Shown here piece by piece: positions 11,842 to 21,224 of a DNA stretch of 64,000 nucleotides (position 1 is its first letter; each line of letters starts with the position of its first letter). Source of the DNA: Zygaena filipendulae (taxonomy: Eukaryota > Arthropoda > Insecta > Lepidoptera > Zygaenidae). The translations under genes were made by a program, and so were the position numbers. The DNA is taken from contig OU015675.1 of the NCBI GenBank assembly GCA_907165275.2, positions 3,861,501 to 3,925,500 on the forward strand, given 5' to 3'. Under the pieces are notes generated by a model. It was not told the origin of the DNA. It did not search any database and worked only from the letters and a program-made list of their open reading frames with translations.

Positions 11842-12640
11842 TAATTACAATATACTCGATCATGTCCGGTCATTAATTGATACGTACGAGTATTTCCGGA
11901 AGCCAACTCTACTCATCGTTCTGTGCTTTGGCTATGCAAACAAGTCTATATTCAGGACCGAAGTCACTATATGAACTAGATCAAACAGTCTGTTTTTTTT
12001 TTCGTAATTACAAAGTGCGTCCGATACCAAAATCAGCATTTGTGGAAGGAAACAGCTAGTAAAAAATGGGAGGCGAAAATGTTAGAAGTGCTTCAGAACA
12101 CTTTATTTACATCGGAATCGATTTTACGCCGTAACTTTATTGCTCACGACATTTTTTATGAAATAATCCCGTCAAAAGCCGGCAGTCACTCGAAGCAATC
12201 CAATAACAATAAAATCAGTAATAAAAAGTGTATTATTTATCGTCTACCGAAGTCTTCCCAGGCCCCACTCAACCCTCCAAGAATAATGGTACCGCAAATG
12301 TCCCGGCCAGCGATACTAAAACTTTCTATCACGCTTGATTTATGAAAAAAAAGATATTTATATCGCGAGTTCGGGTCAATGATTTATACAGGATGAGCCG
12401 AAAAGGGGTACTAATCCGAAAGAGTATCGGAACGTCCGTAATAACCAGTAAAATTCGGTTATCTAAAGGTTTTGCCGTAAGTCAAATTATTTTTGAGAAA
12501 TATAAATTTTTTTCAAGGTTTCTTAGATATGTTTTGTATACTTATTGTATATTTTTTGGGTATAGTATGTATAAACTGTGTGAAGGTGCTATAATGCCGT
12601 GTAAACGCTTTGTCGATGCTATACCCTGAGAGAAAAATAT
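11842..12640. other. Non-coding; three overlapping plus-strand open frames rejected
   Basis: Frames at 11877..12059, 12040..12345 and 12342..12629 follow each other closely, the last two with a four-base overlap. None has a recognisable domain, and their composition is lysine/isoleucine-rich as expected from AT-rich random DNA. Confidence 0.3.
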
Positions 12641-12861
12641 ATAGGGGCTTGTTCGGTAAAGTTCGCGACCGAAAAGTTCGCCATCGAATTAAGATTGGTC
12701 AACAGTATTTCTGCTACCAGTGCTCGGTTGAGCACCATATTATTTGGTGAGTATACTCTTCCGTAGTTTGCGCCGTGCGGGGTCGGTCACTGATATTGTA
12801 CCGCCAACATATCCTTCTGGCACCGAACGGTGACCGAAACCTCTTCGGTCTGATAGATTTC

Positions 12862-12950
12862 TCTTCGTGTAAGCTATTTGATAGTGTACTTAACCTTGCG
12901 TCTACATGTAAAGACCTATCATTAGCATTCTTGTTATAGGTATTTACATT
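12862..12950 (+). repeat. Left half of an older LINE 3' end split by a younger LINE
   Basis: Carries CCTATCATTAGC and TTGTTATAGG, which align with the LINE 3' end at 36225..36370. The match stops at 12950 where the younger element's tail begins, and resumes after 15041. The last 16 bases (12935..12950, TATAGGTATTTACATT) form one side of the target duplication. Confidence 0.6.
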
Positions 12951-15025
12951 TTTATTTATTTATTTATTTAAACTTTATGCACATCATGGTACAAAAGGCG
13001 GACTTAATGCCACAGTGGCATTCTCTGCCAGTCAACCTTCAGGTAGTACAGAGAGCTCACTTAACGGTGCATTTACGATATATATTTAGATAAAAACTCA
13101 CATAGATATATATACTCACATACATACATACATACATACATACACAGACACATACATACATACACATATACATACATACATATACATATACATAAACACA
13201 CACATGCATAATTACACACATATCTACATAAATACGAAGCATACACAATAATAGAAACACATCGAGCACAAATAAACATATAATATAATACTTACACAAT
13301 AACATAAATATAAAATTTAAATACATAGAGTAAAATAGAATACAAACTATTGCTTGCTAAGGAGATGCCGATACACTCTAAATTTAAAACTAAATTTAGT
13401 TTGAGCCAGACGAATGTCAGTGGGTAGCGAGTTCCAGAGCTGAATAGCCTGAAGAGTGAACGAATTGGAGACGAAACTAGTACGGTGAGAAGGTATGCTC
13501 AAGAGAAGGTTGGCGGCTGAGCGAAGTGATCTTTCATGCAGGGAAGATAGAAGTTGGAATCGGTTTTTTAAATATAATGGAGATGCTGGATCGTTCAGGA
13601 TCGAATACAGGCTGCAAGCCAACCTTAACTGTCGACGATTACGTATGGTGAGCCACTTAAGCTGAGAACGGTAGAATGACACGTGGTCATACTTACGTAG
13701 GCCGAAGATATAGCGGATACAATTATTGAGAAGACGATCCAGTTTGTTTAGGAGATCCTCATTCAGATCACAATAACACACATCCGCATAATCAATTATG
13801 GGTATCACCAGCGCCTGGACCAGCAATTTTTTGGTACAGGTTGGAAAAAAATTTTTGTATCTGTACAGAGAACGTAGTGTACCTGTTATTTTGGCAGATA
13901 CCTCGCTTACTTGCTTATTCCAGCTGAGAGTATGATCAATATGCAAACCGAGATCTTTAACATGTTGCTCGATCGGAATGACAGTATCGTGATATTTTAA
14001 TTTGACCATATTAGAATAGTCTAGCTTCGCCAGCTGTCGGGAGCTGCCCACTATGATAGCCTGACATTTGTTAGGATTGACAGAGACACCAAATCGAGAC
14101 GACCATTCACGCACACTACATAGTTGGCCATTAAGGTGGTTTATGCCCCCTTCAATGCCATCTGCCTCAACATGTGTATAAAGTTGCAAATCATCTGCAT
14201 AGAGATGATAAGAGCAGCCAAGTTGAGAAGTCAAAGAATTTATGAACAGTGAGAAAAGCAAAGGAGATAGTATTCCGCCCTGCGGAACGCCGGTAGCTAC
14301 GTCACACCAATCAGATTGACACTGATCCACGCGCACAGCCTGCCGGTGACCGCGAAGATATGAAGAGAACCAGTCTAGTGCTTGAGTAGAAATGTTGAGA
14401 GTAGAAAGGAGCGAGAGAAGGATGTCATGGTCTACAGTGTTGAAGGCGTTAGAAAAATCAATTAGAACTAAAATTGTCACACGTGTGTTTTCCATTTCAT
14501 CTCTGACGTCCTCCGTCACTTTGAGAAGTGCAGTAGCGGTGCTATGGCGAGGACGAAAGCCGGATTGGTAAGTGGAAAGAAGATTGTTGCATTGTACAAA
14601 ACTAGTTAATTGTTTGTGAACTACCGCTTCGAGTATTTTCGAAAGAAATGGTAAGATAGAGATAGGTCGATAGTGATTTAATTGAGAAGGATTACTGATT
14701 TTGGGGAGTGGTATAACGTAATCTTTACGCCAATTAGAGGGATAGGTTCCCGAAACGAGGGAAAAATTGATGACATGTGCTATGGATGGTAGTACAGCTT
14801 CAAGGATAGGGAGTATCATCGCACGCCCTACGCCATCGCACCCCACAGCCCTAGAAGTTATAGATAGGATGTTTTTGCGGACATCCTCCTCTGACACAGG
14901 GGAAAAGAAGAATGGCTCACAGTTGGAAGAAATTGTGCCAGATATTTCACGCATAGTAGCGTGCTTAGTGACATCATCTAGTTTTGTAGCCGAGGAAAAA
15001 TGTTTGTTAAGCTCATTAAGATTTA
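12951..15025 (-). mobile_element. 5'-truncated LINE (non-LTR retrotransposon)
   Basis: On the minus strand the element ends in an AAATAAATAAATAAA tail at 12951. Upstream is a 3' UTR containing a CATA-type microsatellite, and then a reverse transcriptase frame. Flanks TATAGGTATTTACATT (12935..12950) and TATAGGTATTCAAATT (15026..15041) form a 16-bp target duplication with two mismatches, which fixes both ends. No endonuclease domain is present, so the copy was truncated at its 5' end, as is usual for target-primed reverse transcription. Confidence 0.8.
13110..13205. repeat. CATA/CACATA microsatellite
   Basis: Imperfect CATA repeat within the 3' UTR of the LINE. It generates tyrosine/methionine/cysteine-rich frames on the minus strand that are not genes. 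Confidence 0.85.
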
Positions 15026-15065
15026 TATAGGTATTCAAATTATAATTGTGCTGCTGGTCTTCCAA
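13347..15065 (-). CDS. LINE reverse transcriptase, endonuclease missing
   Basis: An uninterrupted 572-codon frame. Visible reverse transcriptase motifs: NHYRPISILP at residues 131..140, LIDFSNAFNTVDH (201..213) with the first catalytic aspartate, GVPQGGILSPLLF (259..271), and YADD (289..292) with the catalytic aspartate pair. The C-terminal part has the usual LINE thumb/connection character (RNRRQLRLACSLY). This layout fits the CR1/Jockey-like group of non-LTR elements; the exact clade is not assigned. The frame's first 14 or so codons lie outside the element (boundary at 15025), so the apparent start is an artefact. The apurinic-type endonuclease normally encoded upstream is absent, so the copy cannot retrotranspose on its own. 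The RT domain itself shows no stop or frameshift, which points to a fairly recent insertion. Confidence 0.85.
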   Translation of the reverse strand: MEDQQHNYNLNTYINLNELNKHFSSATKLDDVTKHATMREISGTISSNCEPFFFSPVSEEDVRKNILSITSRAVGCDGVGRAMILPILEAVLPSIAHVINFSLVSGTYPSNWRKDYVIPLPKISNPSQLNHYRPISILPFLSKILEAVVHKQLTSFVQCNNLLSTYQSGFRPRHSTATALLKVTEDVRDEMENTRVTILVLIDFSNAFNTVDHDILLSLLSTLNISTQALDWFSSYLRGHRQAVRVDQCQSDWCDVATGVPQGGILSPLLFSLFINSLTSQLGCSYHLYADDLQLYTHVEADGIEGGINHLNGQLCSVREWSSRFGVSVNPNKCQAIIVGSSRQLAKLDYSNMVKLKYHDTVIPIEQHVKDLGLHIDHTLSWNKQVSEVSAKITGTLRSLYRYKNFFPTCTKKLLVQALVIPIIDYADVCYCDLNEDLLNKLDRLLNNCIRYIFGLRKYDHVSFYRSQLKWLTIRNRRQLRLACSLYSILNDPASPLYLKNRFQLLSSLHERSLRSAANLLLSIPSHRTSFVSNSFTLQAIQLWNSLPTDIRLAQTKFSFKFRVYRHLLSKQ

Positions 15066-15082
15066 ATAAATAATTAAATACT
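15026..15082 (+). repeat. Right half of the split older LINE 3' end
   Basis: After the second copy of the target duplication the sequence reads TTGTGCTGCTGGTCTTCC then AAATAAATAATTAAAT. This matches the end of the LINE 3' fragment at 36225..36370 (GTGCTGCTGGTCTTCC, then an AATA tail). Confidence 0.6.
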
Positions 15083-15740
15083 ATTTGAATCAACTGTCTA
15101 TTTCTAAAAACACATCGGCTGACTTTGTTTACCGTAAGATATAGAATTTAGTAAAAAAATGTGCAAAAAAAAATTGCAAGTGGCACCCCCTTTCGTACTA
15201 ACTCTGTATGAATATGACAGGGTAGCTCCCGTGGTAGCTCCGTAGGGCGTGCTGAAGAAAACATTTCGCATTGTCATTTTTTCAATTCATCTTTTTCCTT
15301 ATACCTATAGTATTGTGTGATTTAATACTTTGTTTATCAACTAGGTGTTTTCCGTGACTCGTCTCAGGTTTACCTGTAGTAATTATAAGATAACATAAGA
15401 AAATATATACTTTATTCAGTAAAAACCAACACGTACACCACGCAACAAACACTTTACAATATAAATGTGAATAAAAATATGTGGTGCCGTGCCTTGCTGA
15501 TAGGGACTCCACTCAGCATATGCTGCGACCATCCATATAGCCACAGCGCTGATTTTGACACACGTGTTTTAAAATTAGAGCACAATTTTGTGTCAACATT
15601 TTTATACCTACGTTCAACATTTTGTTCATATTTGAACAATGTAATAAGGTAAACACATAATTAAAAACGTTCTCTAACTCCCAATAAGTACCTATCTGTC
15701 TGCTGGAAGAAATTCCAATTGTATGGAATAAGCATGACCC
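15083..15740. other. Non-coding, nothing recognised
   Basis: AT-rich. The small open frames at 15282..15652 overlap on both strands and show no family signal. Confidence 0.35.
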
Positions 15741-15830
15741 TTGTACATGTTTACTTTTATACTTTCTTTCTTTTTATGTTGTCCTTGTGTGCATTAATTG
15801 TTAAATAAATAAATAAATAAATAAATATCA
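15741..15830 (+). repeat. LINE 3' end with AAAT tail
   Basis: TTTACTTTTATACTTTCTTTC, TGTGCATTAATTGTTAAAT and then an AAAT repeat to about 15828, a typical non-LTR 3' tail in plus orientation. Only the 3' end is present. Confidence 0.5.
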
Positions 15831-15834
15831 ATAA

Positions 15835-18800
15835 CTTAATTTTGTGGGTTAAAATTGTTTTTGCTTATTGGCATCCAACTATGTTAGGACCAATGTGATA
15901 AATGCGGTGGGTGATAAATTTTTCCCATTAACTTTGCTGTGACACTAGTTGACTGTATAAGATACAGATCGGGATGATCTGTGAGGTAAGGTTAGGTTTG
16001 TACAGCTACAGATTTTTGGTAATACCTCTTTGCATACATCATCACAATCATTTCAATTATTATTCATCATTAATCATCATCAATTATTATTATTATATTT
16101 TTTTTTTTTTTGACCATACGCAAAAAAGCACAGTTTTTAATATTCTTGTGAGTGGATGTTTTTATATCATAAAGCCAAATAGAAAGGCTTTTTATCGACA
16201 AAATAATGATGACTGACAAACGACATGTAGGCACAGTAGAGATTTATGGGGGAAAATGTTGTGAATAAAGCGTTGTTTACGACAGGAAGTGAGCGTTTCC
16301 CGGACTACACACGCGCTTAGACGATACGAAGTGACAATATAGACTAAGTATATTTTTTTCTTTTCTTTTATATAATCTGCGACTCGTCTATAAGATGTTA
16401 TAATTTTAAATCTCGTGTCGAGTATTCCACCAGTCGTAACATATTCTCTTTATTATTTGAACATATTTTGATGTCCTATTTATACTTTGTCTTTTGAAAT
16501 TGATCATCTTGATTACAACTAGAGGACGAAGTTTCTGATAAATAAGAAAAAATCAAGATCTCCCAAATTCCTGAAATTTACGAAACGACATAACTGTTGA
16601 GTCAGTCGTCATAGTTCAAATTAAGTAAAAGATATATATGTATTGATGTTTAGTAAACATATAATTCTATAACCATATATAATATTTACATACAGTAAAT
16701 AATATTATAATATATTATACCTATAATATATCTGTAGGTATGCGAAACATGTTTTTTTTATTCAATAATATGCATTTATGTTCCTCTTTTTATTCATTCA
16801 TCAATTAGAACTAGCTAATTTTTAGCAAATTCTAAGGAAAAGTGTACAAAGGAAAATGTATGCTATTTTCAGCGTTTCTAACCGTGTGTAGTGTTTTTTG
16901 GCACTTGATTGATTGATGCATGAACGAAATACCTTTAGTGGCAAATGGTATGGGCGTGGAAGACACTAAATTTCAATATTCATTCCAAACATTTTGTTTG
17001 AAAGAGATTGACAGGGTTGGAAACAAACTCTGCTCTTTATATTTAAAAATTAAATATATATATTTTTTAAATCGATCTGAGAGAAGAGAATACAAATAAA
17101 CATAAGTGATTTTTCTGGAACCTATATGTATTTATTATTAACTACTTTTTTATAAAAATAACAAACGTAAAGGAATAAAAAAGTTTCAGGATATTAAATT
17201 TTATCATGCACTAAGACTATTAATTACGTGCAACTTCCTGTAACTAATATAACTTTATGAAAGAAAGAATAAAAAAGAAATGAAACCAAAACAGCAGTTT
17301 TGTCAAGATTTTATAACAATATGAAAAAAAACTGTTTTATTTACCCCAATACAATAACATGTTTAAGATAATGTGGACACTGAATATGTTATAATAACAT
17401 GTTTTTTGTTTTTCTTTTGTTATTAAAAAGTACGACAGTCACTGGCTCAGCTAATGAAACGTCGCCTCAGACGACACTGTGAATAGCATAGCACTGAAGA
17501 ACGAAAAACGACAGTGGTTATATAACATTGTTATATTGCATTGTTATTCTAATGTGTACACTCTTGTTTTACGTTGCAATGTTAAATAACAAGGTTACAT
17601 AATGTGGACGTATTATATTTAACCTGTTACATAGTCTGTAGACACCCTTCCCGCTCAAACCTGATTAACATTATGAGAGCAGCTGAAAATGTGTTACAGT
17701 ACTTGCTCTAACCTCCTTCGTAAAATCCATTTTATTGCCAATTTTTACATCAGCACCCAAAATTGCATTAGTATACGTAACATACACAAATCACCTTTTA
17801 TCGATACGTTTTAGTTTCGGGTCTATTCCTGATTCAATACTTAATGCTCGTAAACAAAACGATAAAACCTCAAGCAATCTCCATATTCACATTCGGCAGG
17901 TGAATTAATCCTATATCTTACGGGACATAAACATTCACAATTTATGACTTGAAAGCGAACCCTTGGGATTAAAGTACTTTATTAAGAGAAAAAAGAGCGG
18001 ATCATCCCAGCAACAGTAAAGACAAAAGAGAGATCTGCATCGTGTGGAATTTTTTTTTTCTCTCTCAACACAAATAAATGAATATGTTTACGACATCTCA
18101 CAAAGTGACTATATAAAATTCCTTACCCAATCTTATTAAGTAGAAAGCTTCTTAACTGACATAAACATAATATGCGAATAACATACTTTGGTATTGTAAT
18201 GTATTCGCTTCCCGTTTTATAAGCAGTATGCTATGCTTGGGCGATGGTTTATAGATATATCTTGTTTTCCTTGGATTTGTTCGTGAATATTTCTCTTTTG
18301 ATCCCACGACGATTTTGGTCAAAGATCTTTCTTATTATCGTTGTTCTTACTGACTTGTGAGGGATATTAATGAAATCGGATTCAGTTGCTTTTTTCTTAT
18401 TATCTACAGGGAATTTTAGGCAGACTTATTTTTTACACTAAAGTGGAAACTTAAATGAATGTTTACAACTGTCTAAACAGACAGACGTGAAAAAATCTCA
18501 AGTGAAACATATTTTCTGCTTTCTATCTCATCGTACTGATTGCGAACCCTTGGGATTTTACTACATAATTTTACTTCACCAAAGATAATTTATTTATGTA
18601 TAATAACGTTCTTGACACAGTCATATGTATTTAAAATTAATTTTATCACATTTTTGTAAACCTTTTGTATGTGTTGTTTGTATTCGTGAAAGAAAATAAA
18701 AAAAAATAGTACGTATTATTCTAGAATATTTCCTTATTTAAATTGATGGTATACCTATTTTAAATGAAATTTCTCTGGCTTCACTTAAAATAATTGTACC

Positions 18801-19020
18801 AAGCGTGCTGAAAACAAAAGAAATTTTCTGTAATACTTACCTACATTTCAAAATGAAAAAAAAAATTACAATTAATTGCAATAAATCTTATTTCACTATT
18901 GAAAAAATGAAAAAACAAATGATAATATGAAAGAATACTCAACAAACAACAATTGCTTCATTTAAAAACGGGAGCCTCAGGAGTTTTTCTCAAAGTAAAT
19001 ATGGAAAGAGGCCACAAGTA
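15835..19020. other. Long AT-rich non-coding stretch
   Basis: Includes ATT repeats near 16060..16110 and an AT-only region near 16680..16735. Around 17340..17640 ATAATGTGGAC occurs twice amid ATAACATG-type repeats, possibly a decayed inverted-repeat element. No exon was supported. Confidence 0.35.
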
Positions 19021-19024
19021 AACA

Positions 19025-19228
19025 GGAGAAAACGAACAAATACTCTTGAACGATAATGAGACGTCAAATCTTGTGGGGAAAGTTAAGAGGCGAGCTTCCC
19101 AGATTCATCGTGAGCTTGAAGGATATAGGTATGCCAAAAGTAAGGTTATGAATTCCGAGGTCGTTTGTCACTTGAGCACGTTCATGTTAAGGCATATTTC
19201 TAAGTTGGACTTGCTGCATTGTATTTAA
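19025..19228 (+). CDS. Unrecognised open frame, possible exon remnant
   Basis: About 67 codons open from GAAAACGAACAAATA to a TAA at 19226..19228, reading ENEQILLNDN at the start and KLDLLHCI at the end. It is less AT-rich and more mixed in amino-acid composition than the neighbouring frames, and AACAG at about 19021..19025 could be a splice acceptor. No domain is recognised and there is no ATG at its start. It could be a fragment of an exon or transposon, or chance. Confidence 0.15.
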   Translation, partial: GENEQILLNDNETSNLVGKVKRRASQIHRELEGYRYAKSKVMNSEVVCHLSTFMLRHISKLDLLHCI

Positions 19229-19438
19229 TATTGTGAATTGTAATGAAATAGGTATAAAGGGAAAAATCTGTTTTTTTTTATTCCTTCTGAAACAAATTAA
19301 AAGTAATTTTAAAATTTGGCAAACGTTAATTAAATTCCATCTACCTAGCACAAATTACGAAACTATTTTAATTTCAATACTATGAAGTACTCGTAGTTAT
19401 AGTCCATAATTTTTTCGTCAGTTTTTTTGGATTAACCG

Positions 19439-19669
19439 CCGCACTCAGAGTCGACTCTAATGATTACTTAGTTAAGTATAGATTTTTAAAACAAAACTGC
19501 CGCAATCAGACAAGTTTAATAAATTAATGTTAATTGGCATTTAACTAATTAAGTTACATCTCATTAAATGCCAATTAACATTAATTTACTGACCGTCTCT
19601 GATTGCGGCAGTTTTGTTTTAAAAATCTATACTTAACCAAGTAATCATTAAAGTCGACTCTGAGTGCGG
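19439..19669. mobile_element. Fold-back inverted-repeat element
   Basis: Nearly the whole 231 bp is one large inverted repeat. CCGCACTCAGAGTCGACTCT on the left is matched by AGTCGACTCTGAGTGCGG on the right, and the arms continue through AAAACAAAACTGCCGCAATC and the TTAATTGGCATTTAA region to a loop of about 20 bp near 19545..19565. There is no coding frame. Class is not assigned. Confidence 0.8.
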
Positions 19670-20118
19670 ACGTAAGAGTTTTTAAAAAATTGGTGCATGT
19701 AGGTATCAGTGTCCACACAAACAAGTAGTGCGACTTGTGAATAAGTATGCAACGATAGGCGAGTGCACTGCTCACGTTACAAAATACAAATAAATAGAAT
19801 AAAATTTAATCTAATCTAAACTCGTAATACATGGTTTCTCCAAACTTTTTGTTCGATTTTTGAATCGGTTCAGTAGTCCCCAAGATTACATCCAAACAGA
19901 CAAATCATCTTTTTATGATATTAGTATAGATTTTAAAAAAAGAACAACTTCGTAAATAATTGTGCAAAAAATAATCCAAATGGTAATTTTACAATGAGAG
20001 TGCCGCAAATAAGCTGACAAGTTACTGACTAGTGACTGAACAATAAATTCTCCAGTACAGTACCTACTGCGAAACAACCACATCGTTTGTCAAAGCGCCC
20101 AGGTGATTAAATAACCAC
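19670..20118. other. Non-coding with a weak reversed Helitron piece
   Basis: Around 19815..19935 blocks such as TCGGTTCAGTAGTCCCCAAGA resemble the head of the Helitron-like family in minus orientation. Otherwise nothing recognised. Confidence 0.3.
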
Positions 20119-20268
20119 AGGTCGGTCACCTTGTCATCTGTTAGAATTGAACGCGCTAATGATCAAAACCACCGACGACGCTAAGGCCGACGTCGAGTCA
20201 ATTAGAGAAATAATAGTAGCGCTGAAACTAAATGCAACTCGGCGCAAATTGTCAGCGCATTTCTTTTG
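20119..20268 (+). CDS. Short unrecognised open frame
   Basis: A GC-moderate frame with an ATG at 20159, reading MIKTTDDAKADVESIREIIV near its start and ending at TGA near 20268. The frame opens upstream as far as a possible acceptor CCACAG near 20119. Its composition looks more protein-like than surrounding frames, but no family is recognised and it is under 50 codons. It may be a remnant of a repeat. Confidence 0.15.
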
Positions 20269-20750
20269 AACAATGGAATTCGGTTTTTGTGTGCATCAAA
20301 ATTAAATAAAAAAAAATCACAAATATATTACAGATACCAACCATATACTTTCCAACCGTAACATCTCATTTCAATATTATATCACATTCCTCTGCAGGAA
20401 TTATTCTAGATTTATTTGAAAGTGAACTTGAAATCGCCGATTAAAGAATCTATTATTGGCAAATGAATTTTTTTCGGTAAACGAATCTGTTAAATTTCTG
20501 ACATTGCAAGTCCAACATTATGTAGCTTTATTTCTTTTCTTTCTTGATATTGCATTTGGCATTATTTTATTTTATTTTTTGTTTGAATTGACATTGTTTG
20601 ACATTTATGACATTATGTAACATACCTAATCGTGTAATTCTTTGAATTATGACATTTACCTTTTGAAATTTAAATTTTTGACGATCAATTTATCCTTTGA
20701 CATAATTACAATTAAATGTAATTTTGAATTTGATAATAATACTACTAATG

Positions 20751-20939
20751 TTATAAATGTGAAAGTGTGGATGTTTGGATGTTTGTTACTCAATCACACA
20801 AAAACGGCTGAACGGATTTGGATGAAATTTGGCATGCAAGTTTTCAGGGGTACAGAGAAGGACATAGGGTACTTTTTATCTCGGAATTCCCACGGGAACT
20901 TTGAAATTACCGCGGGTGAAACCGCGGTGCACAGCTAGT
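20751..20939 (+). mobile_element. Helitron-like element
   Basis: Head ACTACTAATGTTATAAATGTG, middle ACGGCTGAACGGATTTGGATG, and 3' hairpin ACCGCGGGTGAAACCGCGG followed by TGCACAGCTAGT. It is very similar to 43953..44150. The hairpin is intact in this copy. Confidence 0.7.
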
Positions 20940-21035
20940 GTTAAATGAATCTAATCTAATTTAATGCGTTCTATTAACACTTCGTATGGGCTAACATTAA
21001 CTTAAGTAACAAGTTTCAAACAATATATTACTTAC

Positions 21036-21096
21036 CAATAGACTGAAAAGCCACACAGGCGACGATGATTTGCAAGAACACGGTCATTTTCGTCAT
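21036..21096 (-). CDS. First coding exon of a secreted-protein gene (signal peptide)
   Basis: ATG at 21096 in the context GAACAATGACG opens a 20-codon exon, MTKMTVFLQI then IVACVAFQSI. It ends with one base of a glycine codon immediately before GTAAGT (intron from 21035 down), a consensus donor. The short N-region with a lysine followed by a hydrophobic stretch is what a secretory signal peptide looks like, and splitting a leader from the mature protein by an early phase-1 intron is common in insect secreted proteins. Downstream exons should lie below 21036 on the minus strand; I could not identify them. A methionine at codon 4 is an alternative start. The protein family is unknown. Confidence 0.5.
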
Positions 21097-21224
21097 TGTT
21101 CCCAATTTTTCTTTCTTCTCAATCGTTCTGACGATATTAACTTATCGAACATTGTAACCATTTACTGCACTTTTAACACACTTGTTATCTTTTGAAATGT
21201 TAGTCATTGTTTAAGTTTAAATAC
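21097..21224 (-). promoter_or_regulatory. Candidate 5' UTR and TATA-like promoter of the signal-peptide exon
   Basis: On the minus strand, TATTTAAA at 21224..21217 lies about 120 bp upstream of the ATG, which would place transcription start roughly 30 bp further on and give a 5' UTR near 90..100 nt. No stop-free upstream coding extends the exon. This is inferred from position and motif only. Confidence 0.25.

Noticed and set aside
12040..12629. Two consecutive open frames with a four-base overlap
   Set aside because: The overlap looks operon-like but this is an animal genome, the frames show no family signal, and the composition is that of AT-rich non-coding DNA.
13110..13205. CRISPR array
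   Set aside because: The repetition is a simple-sequence microsatellite without unique spacers.
13057..13326. 89- and 68-codon frames rich in Tyr, Cys, Met and Val
   Set aside because: They are translations of the CATA microsatellite in the LINE 3' UTR.
14767..15030. Plus-strand frame inside the LINE
   Set aside because: Shadow of the reverse transcriptase frame on the opposite strand.
20642..20938. 98-codon plus-strand frame
   Set aside because: Its second half is the Helitron-like element at 20751..20939, and the start is not supported.
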